Assembly: GCA_948760655.1 (NCBI GenBank)
Contig: CAQBKK010000022.1
Coordinates: 1-19,318 of the forward strand
DNA: 19,318 nucleotides
Direction of reading: 5' to 3'
From: an uncultured Bacilli bacterium
Lineage (GTDB): Bacteria > Bacillota_I > Bacilli_A > RF39 > UBA660
Below, in pieces: positions 7,060-14,416 of the stretch. Position numbers and translations under genes: made by a program. Numbering within the stretch: position 1 is the first letter of the stretch; each line of letters begins with the position of its first letter. The notes beneath the pieces were generated by a model, which saw nothing but the letters and a program-made list of their open reading frames with translations, did no database searches and was not told where the DNA came from.

Positions 7060-8739
7060 ATGAAAACTATTTGTTTGTTTGCTGGATATGATAAAGAGGG
7101 CGTTATAGATGATTATGTAATTTATTATATAAAAAGTTTATCTCAATTTTCAGATGTATACTATTGTGGAGATTTTAATCCTAAAAATGGAGAGTTAGAA
7201 AAAATAAAAGAGATTACTAAAGATGCAATAGCATTTAGACATAAAAAATATGATTATGGTTCTTGGAATGAGTTAATCCAAAAAATAGGATGGAAAAACA
7301 TTCAAAAATATGATCAATTAATATTAGCGAATGATAGTTGTTATGGTCCACTTTTTTCTTTAGACGAAGTATTCTCAGTAATGAACGAGAAAAAATGTGA
7401 TTTTTGGGGATTATCTTGTGGAAAAGGTTATCATATTCATATTCAAAGTTATTTTTTAGTTTTTAGAAAAAAAGTATTAGAGAGTGATTGTATTCCATTT
7501 TTTTTATCAGAAGTCAAAGAGCAACCTTCTTTGAAAGAAGTTTGTGAATATTACGAAGATCAGTTTACTTTTTTCTTGAAAAAAAAAGGATTTACTTATA
7601 ATACTTATATTCCTTACGGAGAATTTAAATTGCATCCATATTATGAAACGTGGAAGTGCATTAAAAATAAAAGATTTCCTTTTCTTAAGGTAAAAGTTTT
7701 TAATGGAGAAGTTGGGTATGATAAAGTAAATAATTGGAAAAAATTTATAAAAAATTATACAGAGTACGATTCAAATTTGATTTCTAATAATTTATATCGT
7801 CGTGGCTATAAAGAGAAAGATATAAATTTAGCTGTTCATCATTGGGAAAAAAGTGATTTTATAAAAAAAGGATTAATTAAAATAAAAGTTTTTCCTAAAA
7901 AAACCCTAAAAAAAATTATAAATCCTATATGGGTGCGATTTATGTTTAGATTAGATAAACGTTTTTTAGAAAATAGATTTTTATTAGAAAAAAATATGAG
8001 AGATTTAAAAAAACAAATAAATAACTTGGAAAGAAAAGTAGATTTTAATTCTCATTATTCTGATGAAACTAAGGTGGAAATCTATGACTTTTTTAAAAAA
8101 TATCAACTATTTCCAGATTTGAAATTGAGTCTTAAAATTCATAAAAAAAATATTCAACTAGACGAAAAAAAAGAGTTATTGTCAAACGATAGTATTATAG
8201 AATCATTTAATATTAGTGATTTTATGAGAATATTTAAAAATATTCCTATGTATCAAAAATGTGAAAAAATTAGTATACTTTTGTGTGGAGATATGGAAGA
8301 AGAAATGATTTTGGAATATATCTTAAAGGGAAGTTATATTACATCATTAAATAATAACTGTTTACGTAAGAATACAATTGAATACGAGCTAATTAGAGAT
8401 TCTGTATATAAAACAAATTTGTTATCAGATTTTTGCTTTTATCAAGAAAAAGACATATACTTTTTTGATTTAATTTTAGTAAATAAATTAAAAGAAAATA
8501 TTAGTGAAGGAGAGTTATTAGCTTTGTTATATAATTTTAGTAAAAACATGTTTGATGAAAGTATTTTAATTATTTCTATTCCGCACGAAGCTGAAGTGAT
8601 GAATAATTTTGATAAGATATTAGAAGAAGTCGATTTAGAGTGGAATAGTGAATATCAAGAGTTGCTAGAGGGCTGTTTTGCAGATATGAATAATTCTAAT
8701 TGCTTGGTATTAATGAAAAATAATGAGGAGGAATTATGA
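7060..8739 (+). CDS. RgpF-type rhamnan synthesis protein with coiled coil and methyltransferase-like C-terminus
   Basis: A 559-residue protein in three parts. Residues 1-265 match the rhamnan synthesis protein F family: IDDYVIYYI (16-24), YDYGSWNELI (64-73), LILANDSCYGPLF (87-99) and CDFWGLS (113-119). Members are glycosyltransferases involved in polyrhamnose assembly. Residues 300-327 form a charged, heptad-like coiled coil. Residues 400-559 have the strand and helix rhythm of a class I methyltransferase, with a FFDLILVN strand at 468-475, but the usual glycine-rich SAM loop is degraded to LLCGDMEEEM (408-416). Whether that part methylates is doubtful. The ATG at 7060 is preferred to the TTG at 7057. 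The stop overlaps the start of the kinase gene. The RgpF call is firm; the tail is tentative. Confidence 0.85.
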   Translation: MKTICLFAGYDKEGVIDDYVIYYIKSLSQFSDVYYCGDFNPKNGELEKIKEITKDAIAFRHKKYDYGSWNELIQKIGWKNIQKYDQLILANDSCYGPLFSLDEVFSVMNEKKCDFWGLSCGKGYHIHIQSYFLVFRKKVLESDCIPFFLSEVKEQPSLKEVCEYYEDQFTFFLKKKGFTYNTYIPYGEFKLHPYYETWKCIKNKRFPFLKVKVFNGEVGYDKVNNWKKFIKNYTEYDSNLISNNLYRRGYKEKDINLAVHHWEKSDFIKKGLIKIKVFPKKTLKKIINPIWVRFMFRLDKRFLENRFLLEKNMRDLKKQINNLERKVDFNSHYSDETKVEIYDFFKKYQLFPDLKLSLKIHKKNIQLDEKKELLSNDSIIESFNISDFMRIFKNIPMYQKCEKISILLCGDMEEEMILEYILKGSYITSLNNNCLRKNTIEYELIRDSVYKTNLLSDFCFYQEKDIYFFDLILVNKLKENISEGELLALLYNFSKNMFDESILIISIPHEAEVMNNFDKILEEVDLEWNSEYQELLEGCFADMNNSNCLVLMKNNEEEL

Positions 8740-9713
8740 TAATTACTAGAACACCTTTTAGGGTCAGTTTATGTGGTGGAGGTAGTGACCTTCCTAATTT
8801 TTATGAAAAGCATGGAGGATGTGTTATAAGCACTACGATAAATAAATACATGTATATTACGATACATCCATCATTTCAAGAAAATACAACTGTATTAAAA
8901 TATTCTAAGACTGAAACTGTAGAAAATATTGAAAAGATAGAACATCCCATTTTTAAAAAATGCCTGCAAGATTTAAATGTTAAGGGAGTAGAAATAACTT
9001 CCATTGCAGATATTCCACAAGGAACAGGTTTGGGGTCTTCTAGTTCTTTTACAGTAGGCTTAATTAACGCTTTGAATTGCTATAAAAGAAATTTTGTATC
9101 AAAAGAAGAAATAGCAAATGAGGCGTGTGAAGTAGAAATAAAAAAACTAGGGAATATGATTGGAAAACAGGATCAATATGCTGCTGCTTATGGTGGGCTT
9201 AATTATTATCAATTTAATAAAGACGGAACTGTATATGTTGAACCCGTTCTAATGAATAAAGAGGCTTTTCATAAGTTAGAAGAGAACTTGATTATGTTGT
9301 ATGTTGGTGGTGTTCATTCTGCTTCTTCTATTTTAAAAGAACAATCTAAAAATATTAGTAAAGCAGGAAATAAAGAAGAAAATTTGAAAAAAATGTGTGA
9401 ACTCACTAAAAAATTAAAAAAGGAATTAGAGCTTGGTAATGTTGATGCTTTAGGGGAAATATTACATGAAAGTTGGATGTTAAAAAAGACTTTAGCATCA
9501 GGAATATCGAATCCAGATATTGATAGATGGTATGAAATTGCTCGAAAAAATGGAGCTATTGGAGGTAAATTGCTAGGTGCTGGAGGTGGAGGTTTCTTAT
9601 TATTTTATGTACCAAAGGAAAACAAAGAAAAAGTAATAAAAAGTTTATCAGAATTAAAAGAATTGGATTTTAAATTTGATCATCAGGGAACAATCCCAGT
9701 ATTTGTAGGATAG
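8736..9713 (+). CDS. hddA: D-glycero-D-manno-heptose 7-phosphate kinase (GHMP family)
   Basis: A 325-residue GHMP-fold kinase. It would phosphorylate D-glycero-D-manno-heptose 7-phosphate at C1 to the alpha 1,7-bisphosphate, the second step of the GDP-heptose route. The N-terminal RTPFRVSLCGGGSDLP (5-20) is typical of HddA, the ATP loop is PQGTGLGSSSS (94-104), and GKQDQYAAAYGG (143-154) carries the family's active-site Asp. The C-terminal KLLGAGGGGFLLF completes the fold. Related GHMP enzymes include fucokinase, but the presence of hddC, gmhB and gmhA homologues in the same locus strongly supports the heptose assignment. A GAGGAGG site precedes the ATG, which overlaps the upstream stop. Confidence 0.9.
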   Translation: MIITRTPFRVSLCGGGSDLPNFYEKHGGCVISTTINKYMYITIHPSFQENTTVLKYSKTETVENIEKIEHPIFKKCLQDLNVKGVEITSIADIPQGTGLGSSSSFTVGLINALNCYKRNFVSKEEIANEACEVEIKKLGNMIGKQDQYAAAYGGLNYYQFNKDGTVYVEPVLMNKEAFHKLEENLIMLYVGGVHSASSILKEQSKNISKAGNKEENLKKMCELTKKLKKELELGNVDALGEILHESWMLKKTLASGISNPDIDRWYEIARKNGAIGGKLLGAGGGGFLLFYVPKENKEKVIKSLSELKELDFKFDHQGTIPVFVG

Positions 9714-9723
9714 GAGTAAGAAA

Positions 9724-10665
9724 ATGAAAAATATATTAGTTACAGGTGGTGCTGGATTTATTGGTTGCCATTTAACAAAAAAATTATTAGAAGAAGGAAA
9801 TTATATTATTTGTGTAGATGATTTTACGCTTGGAAATGAAGAAAATATAAGAGAATTTTTAACAAATGAAAATTTTCAATTTATAAAAGAAGATATTACA
9901 AATATAGAAAGTGTACTTACATTAATAAGCAATAAAAATATTGATGTTATTTATCATTTAGCAGCAAATTCAGATATTCAAAAAGGTGGAAAAAATCCAG
10001 AAGTTGATTTTCATCATACTTTACAGACAACCTATGCGTCTTTAGAAATTGCAAGAATTTTAAATGTCAAAAATTTCTTTTTTGCCTCTACTTCAGCCGT
10101 TTATGGCGATAGAAATGGAGAGTTACTAAAAGAAGATTTAGGAAGTCTTAGACCTATTTCATATTATGGTGCTTCAAAATTAGCTAGTGAATCTTTGATT
10201 TCTGCTTATACATATATGAATGAAATGAACACAATAGTATTTCGTTTTCCTAATGTTATTGGTCCTAATTTAACGCATGGAGTGATTTTTGATTTTACAA
10301 AAAAATTACAAGCTGATCCTCATAAGTTACAAATATTGGGAGATGGGACGCAATCTAAACCTTATATTTATGTAGAAGACTTAGTAGAAGTAATACAAAA
10401 AATGACACAAAATATTGAAAAAGGCATGGAAGTTTATAATATTGGTGTTGAAGGAACTACTTCCGTTACTACTATTGCAGATATAGTATGTGAAGAATTA
10501 GGACTTCAAAATGTTGCGTATGAATATACAGGTGGAAACGTAGGTTGGAAAGGTGATGTTCCAAAATTTCAATATGATTTAACTAAAATTCATAGTAAAG
10601 GCTGGAAGGCTTCTCATAATTCCGACGATTCTGTTAGAGAAACAGTAAGACATTTAAAAAAATAA
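9724..10665 (+). CDS. NAD-dependent sugar epimerase (extended SDR)
   Basis: A 313-residue extended short-chain dehydrogenase acting on a nucleotide-linked sugar. It has the NAD-binding GGAGFIG (8-14), acidic residues after strand two (D32/D33), STSAVYG (122-128) and the catalytic Tyr148/Lys152 in YYGASK. The C-terminal DGTQSKPYIYVEDLV is typical of GalE-like epimerases. The Asp-Glu pair that 4,6-dehydratases carry before VYG is replaced by Ser-Ala, which argues against a deoxy-heptose dehydratase. Lying ten bases behind the heptose kinase, it may epimerise GDP-heptose or another donor of this glycan; the substrate cannot be read from the sequence. It is the last intact gene before a terminator. 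Confidence 0.82.
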   Translation: MKNILVTGGAGFIGCHLTKKLLEEGNYIICVDDFTLGNEENIREFLTNENFQFIKEDITNIESVLTLISNKNIDVIYHLAANSDIQKGGKNPEVDFHHTLQTTYASLEIARILNVKNFFFASTSAVYGDRNGELLKEDLGSLRPISYYGASKLASESLISAYTYMNEMNTIVFRFPNVIGPNLTHGVIFDFTKKLQADPHKLQILGDGTQSKPYIYVEDLVEVIQKMTQNIEKGMEVYNIGVEGTTSVTTIADIVCEELGLQNVAYEYTGGNVGWKGDVPKFQYDLTKIHSKGWKASHNSDDSVRETVRHLKK

Positions 10666-10886
10666 TGAAAAATAAATATGCAGTTATTGATATTTCCAAA
10701 TTCTTTTTGGTTATCTGGCTTGCATTTATATCTAATGAATTGTATGTTTTTTTTAATCATGGCTTTTTATTTACATGCCATGATTTTTTTAGTTTGTTAT
10801 ATATTTGATTGCTAATTGTTATAGTAAGTTTGATTATTTTTCGCTTTATTATTTTATATTTATCTAGTTATACAAATTACTTCTAG
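10665..10886 (+). pseudogene. Decayed remnant resembling an acyltransferase-3 family protein
   Basis: A 47-codon frame begins at 10665, its ATG overlapping the TAA stop of the SDR gene, as in a translationally coupled gene. Its start, NKYAVIDISKFFLVIWLAFI, resembles the first membrane segment of acyltransferase-3 (OafA-like) proteins, which usually run to about 330 residues or more. The frame stops with TGA at 10806-10808. Immediately after it the same frame encodes another hydrophobic segment of 25 residues ending at TAG (10884-10886), like the last membrane helix of such a protein. This looks like an internally deleted O-acetyltransferase gene. A terminator hairpin now lies inside it. The fragment is short, so a chance hydrophobic frame remains possible. 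Confidence 0.4.
10755..10790 (+). terminator. Rho-independent terminator ending the exporter/kinase unit
   Basis: A perfect 9-bp stem, AATCATGGC (10755-10763) with GCCATGATT (10777-10785), encloses a 13-base loop. The last two T of the stem run into a T tract reaching 10790. It lies about 90 bases behind the SDR gene and before the next promoter. Confidence 0.8.
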
Positions 10887-10902
10887 TAAATAAATCCTTC
10901 AA

Positions 10903-10931
10903 TTGCTTATTTCGTGATTAAGGTATATAAT
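10903..10931 (+). promoter_or_regulatory. SigA-type promoter of the hddC-gmhB unit
   Basis: TTGCTT (10903-10908), a 17-base spacer and a consensus TATAAT (10926-10931) form a good vegetative promoter. The leader is short and holds AGGAGG (10941-10946) six bases before the ATG at 10953. It makes the second half of the heptose pathway independent of the upstream operon. Confidence 0.75.
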
Positions 10932-10952
10932 GATAAAAACAGGAGGTAGAAA

Positions 10953-12260
10953 ATGAAAGCGGTTATAATGGCTGGAGGGAAAGGTACTCGTATTAGTAGT
11001 ATTACTACTGATATTCCTAAAGCAATGATGTCAATAAATGGAACGCCTATTATTGAGCATCAAATTGCTTATTTAAAAAAGTCGAAAGTGGACGAAATTA
11101 TAGTTGTAGTAGGACACTTGGGTGAGGTAATAAAAAAATATTTGAAGGATGGTTCTTCTTTTGGAGTAAAAATAACTTATTTAGAAGAGACAATACCACT
11201 TGGTACAGCAGGAGCATTGTATTATTTGAAAGATAAAATTCAAGAAGATTTTTTATTCTTATTTGGAGATGTATTTTTAAGTGTAGATTTTAATAGAATG
11301 TTGAAATTTCATAAAGAAAAATTTTCAGATGCTACTTTATTTGTTCATCCTAATACGCATCCTTATGATAGTGTTTTAGTAGAAAATGATAAAGATGATA
11401 GAATTTTAGAAATCGATTCTAAAAGAGTTGCTAGAGATTATGATTATAAAAATAATGTGAATGCTGGTATATTTGTGTTTTCAACAAAAATCTTTGATTA
11501 TGTAAAAGAACCAAAAAAAATGGATTTGGAGAATGATGTTATTATACCTATGATTCAAAATGGAGAGCATTTATTTACTTATAAATCAACAGAGTATGCT
11601 AAAGATATGGGTACGCCAGAAAGATATTATCAAGTGAACCAAGATTGTAAATCTGGTTTAGTAGAATCACGAAATCTAAGTAATATGCAGAAATGTATTT
11701 TTTTAGATCGAGATGGAACAATGATTGAGTATGTACCTTTTTTAATAAAAAAAGAACAAATGAGATTAATTCCAAGAGTAGTAGAGGCAATAAGGAAAAT
11801 TAATGAATCGGATTATTTATGTATTGTCGTTACAAATCAGCCAGTTGTTGCTAGAGGAGAAATTTCTTTTGAAGAGTTAGAAGAGGTTCACAAGCATATG
11901 CAAACATTATTAGGTAATGAGGGGGTTTATGTAGATGATATTTATTATTGTCCACACCATCCTGATAAAGGTTTTGTTGGGGAAGTGCCTGAATTAAAAA
12001 CAAATTGCAATTGTAGAAAACCTAAAGTTGGTATGATTGAAACCGCTGCTAAAAAGTATAATATAGACCTACAAAATTCTTGGATTATAGGAGATTCTAC
12101 TTTAGATATTAAATTAGGTGAAAATGCCAATATGCATTCAATTTTAGTAGGAACAGGACAAGCTGGATTAGATAATAAATTTGATGTAACACCTGATGAT
12201 ACAGCAACGGATTTAAATGATGCTGTTGAAAAAATCTTAGCAAGAAGGAGAATAAGATAA
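10953..12260 (+). CDS. Bifunctional heptose 1-phosphate nucleotidyltransferase / heptose 1,7-bisphosphate phosphatase (HddC-GmhB fusion)
   Basis: A 435-residue fusion covering the last two steps of GDP-heptose synthesis. Residues 1-235 are a sugar nucleotidyltransferase: AGGKGTR (7-13), Lys23 in IPKAM and the metal-binding Asp106 in FGD. Residues 246-435 are a HAD phosphatase of the GmhB type: nucleophile motif DRDGT (252-256), TNQ (294-296), a zinc site formed by C333, H335, C352 and C354 (CPHHP and CNCRKP), and GDS (380-382). The phosphatase would remove the 7-phosphate before the transferase half makes GDP-heptose. TNQPVVARG differs from the common TNQSGIARG. HddC is preferred over ADP-forming HldE because HddA is present and HldE is not. 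The nucleotide is inferred. The stop overlaps the gmhA start. Confidence 0.9.
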   Translation: MKAVIMAGGKGTRISSITTDIPKAMMSINGTPIIEHQIAYLKKSKVDEIIVVVGHLGEVIKKYLKDGSSFGVKITYLEETIPLGTAGALYYLKDKIQEDFLFLFGDVFLSVDFNRMLKFHKEKFSDATLFVHPNTHPYDSVLVENDKDDRILEIDSKRVARDYDYKNNVNAGIFVFSTKIFDYVKEPKKMDLENDVIIPMIQNGEHLFTYKSTEYAKDMGTPERYYQVNQDCKSGLVESRNLSNMQKCIFLDRDGTMIEYVPFLIKKEQMRLIPRVVEAIRKINESDYLCIVVTNQPVVARGEISFEELEEVHKHMQTLLGNEGVYVDDIYYCPHHPDKGFVGEVPELKTNCNCRKPKVGMIETAAKKYNIDLQNSWIIGDSTLDIKLGENANMHSILVGTGQAGLDNKFDVTPDDTATDLNDAVEKILARRRIR

Positions 12261-12877
12261 TGGAATTTAAGAAAGCAATTAGAGAATATTATGATAGAGA
12301 AATTGAAATAATAAATAGTCTTAATTTAGATGAAATAAATGAAGCAATGAATTTAATATATGATACATATCAAAATGAGGGTATCATTTATATTTGTGGA
12401 AATGGAGGTAGTGCTGCAACTGCATCTCATTTTCAAAATGACTTTAATAAAGGAATTAGTGAATACGTAGATAAAAAGTTTAGATTCCAATGTCTTAATG
12501 ATAACGTGGCAACACTTCTTGCTATTGCAAATGATATAGGATTTGAGGAAGTATATCGTTTTCAACTAGAAAATAAAATAACAGAAAAGGATTTATTTAT
12601 TGGAATTTCTGGAAGTGGTAATTCTAAGAATGTTTTAAATGCAGCACTTTATGCAAAAGAAAAAGGTGCAAAAGTGATTGCAATAACAGGTTATAATGGT
12701 GGGCAATTGAAAAAAATTGCAGACTATAAAATGCATGTAGGAATAGAAGATATGCAAATTGCAGAAGACATTCATATGACTTTTGATCACATGATGATGA
12801 AAATCTTTTATAATTTTTTAGTAATGGGTGAAATTTCTGGAAATAATATTTGTAAACGAGAATTACATAGGAAATAG
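12260..12877 (+). CDS. gmhA: Sedoheptulose 7-phosphate isomerase (SIS domain)
   Basis: A 205-residue SIS-domain enzyme that converts sedoheptulose 7-phosphate to D-glycero-D-manno-heptose 7-phosphate, the entry step of the heptose route. CGNGGSAATASHF (46-58) and ISGSGNS (116-122) are the phosphate-binding loops. AEDIHMTFDHMM (168-179) matches the C-terminal helix carrying the catalytic His, here probably His177. In the place of the catalytic Glu of known GmhA (the HFxxE region) there is HFQND, so Asp61 would have to serve. Length is normal for the family. The ATG overlaps the last base of the preceding fusion gene's stop codon. Function is well supported by the three partner activities nearby. 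Confidence 0.9.
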   Translation: MEFKKAIREYYDREIEIINSLNLDEINEAMNLIYDTYQNEGIIYICGNGGSAATASHFQNDFNKGISEYVDKKFRFQCLNDNVATLLAIANDIGFEEVYRFQLENKITEKDLFIGISGSGNSKNVLNAALYAKEKGAKVIAITGYNGGQLKKIADYKMHVGIEDMQIAEDIHMTFDHMMMKIFYNFLVMGEISGNNICKRELHRK

Positions 12878-12880
12878 TAT

Positions 12881-14398
12881 ATGGTAAAACAAAATTTAGC
12901 AATTGCATATGAAATGACAAATCAAGACATTTCGACTTTTATTCAACTAATAGAAAAACAAAAATGTATAGCAATCGATGAATATTTAATTTTTCATAAA
13001 AATTTAACATTTGAAAATAAAGAAAAAATTAGAAGTGTTTGCAAATGTAAATTCATTAAGATTAATAAGGTCATAAAAACCAAATTTGAAATATTCCGAT
13101 ATTTGAAGTACTATCATAGGATTATTTTTACTTCATTATCTAACTTAATTACAAAAAAATTTATAGATGAATATAGTAATTATTGTTTTGTATGTAATAG
13201 TTTTAGAAATACCAGATTTGTTGAGTATAATTTTAAAAAATTATTCTCTAAATATAACATGTTCTCTTGTAGCTATGATACTTCTGTTTTATGTATTGAT
13301 GATACTCTTAAACAGTATAAAAAAATACGTAATTGGTGTATTTTTAGTTCTTTAAAGTATTATAAATATATGGAAAATCGTATTGATGCCACTATCGATA
13401 TTATGATTCAAAAATTTAATATTCCAGTACAATTTATTAAAAAAGAAGAAAATCATAATAATAAAGACATATATAAAATAAATAGAAAAAGGATAGATAA
13501 GAAAGTCAATGGTGATTTGGTTTCAGTTTTAATGTGTATTTACGATAGAGAAGAATATTATAAGGAAGCAATTAAAAGTATTTTGGAACAAACTTACTTG
13601 AACTTAGAATTGATTATTGTTGTAGAATTTTCAGAAAAACAAAAAAAAATAGTTCAAAACTTAAGAAAAATTCATGATAAGAGAATAGTCATTCTTCAAA
13701 ATAAAGAAAAGTTGGGTTTTGCTCAGTCGTTAAATGTTGGTTTACAAAAAGTAAAAGGAAAATTTATTGCCAGAATGGATGATGACGATATTTGTTCTTT
13801 CGATAGAATAGAAAAAGAAGTTCATTATTTTAAACAAAATCCAGATGTAGGTATAGTAGGTTCTTTTATGAAGTTTTTTGGACAAAGTGATTTGGTCTGT
13901 AAATTGCCTATTGATTATGAGGAATTAAAGGTTATTTCTTTATTTAAAACTCCGTTATTTCATCCAACTGTAATGTTTAATATGAATATTGTTTCTAAAG
14001 AAGATATACTATATAAAAATAATATTTTTGCAGAAGATTACGATTTATGGAGTCGATTGATTGACAAATACAAAATATATAATATTCCTGAAGTCTTGTA
14101 TTTTTATCGTTTGAATGGGGAAAATAATTCTACAAGTAATGAAAATAAAATGAATGAATCACATCATATGATTATGAAATATCAATTAAAAAAATTTCTA
14201 GATATGGAGTTATCTTATGATGAGTTGCAATTGCTTAGCGGAAGAATTGATGTATTAGGATTTTGCAAAAATAGGGAAGAAATTCGATTAAACAAAATTC
14301 AAATCTGGGAAAAAATCAAAAATAAAAATTCCTTATACAATTTTTATAGGGAAGAATGCATCAATAAAATTCTAGAAAAAATAAGGAAAGGATATTAG
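12881..14398 (+). CDS. GT2 glycosyltransferase with an unknown N-terminal domain
   Basis: A 505-residue protein. Residues 212-430 are a GT2 enzyme: VSVLMCIYDRE (214-224), LEQTYLNLELIIVV (235-248), LGFAQSLNVGL (278-288), a DXD region RMDDDDIC (298-305) and AEDYDLWSRL as the base-containing motif. The position that normally reads DDGS after the second strand is EFSE, a deviation in the nucleotide pocket. Residues 1-205 are rich in Lys, Tyr, Phe and Cys, have no signal peptide or clear membrane helix, and match no family I recognise. The gene starts three bases behind gmhA, so it may transfer the heptose made by this unit; that is inference from position only. Confidence 0.8.
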   Translation: MVKQNLAIAYEMTNQDISTFIQLIEKQKCIAIDEYLIFHKNLTFENKEKIRSVCKCKFIKINKVIKTKFEIFRYLKYYHRIIFTSLSNLITKKFIDEYSNYCFVCNSFRNTRFVEYNFKKLFSKYNMFSCSYDTSVLCIDDTLKQYKKIRNWCIFSSLKYYKYMENRIDATIDIMIQKFNIPVQFIKKEENHNNKDIYKINRKRIDKKVNGDLVSVLMCIYDREEYYKEAIKSILEQTYLNLELIIVVEFSEKQKKIVQNLRKIHDKRIVILQNKEKLGFAQSLNVGLQKVKGKFIARMDDDDICSFDRIEKEVHYFKQNPDVGIVGSFMKFFGQSDLVCKLPIDYEELKVISLFKTPLFHPTVMFNMNIVSKEDILYKNNIFAEDYDLWSRLIDKYKIYNIPEVLYFYRLNGENNSTSNENKMNESHHMIMKYQLKKFLDMELSYDELQLLSGRIDVLGFCKNREEIRLNKIQIWEKIKNKNSLYNFYREECINKILEKIRKGY

Positions 14399-14416
14399 GA
14401 AACAAGGAGGTAAAAA

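Noticed and set aside
10665..10886. Reading the in-frame TGA at 10806 as a recoded sense codon giving one 73-residue protein
   Set aside because: Other genes here end at TGA (3054-3056, 8737-8739) and use TGG for Trp, so the standard code applies. A terminator hairpin also lies inside the frame, which fits decay better.
13167..13355. Small plus-strand frame in a second phase inside the 12881 gene
   Set aside because: It is a hydrophobic out-of-frame shadow within a gene with clear GT2 motifs and has no ribosome binding site of its own.
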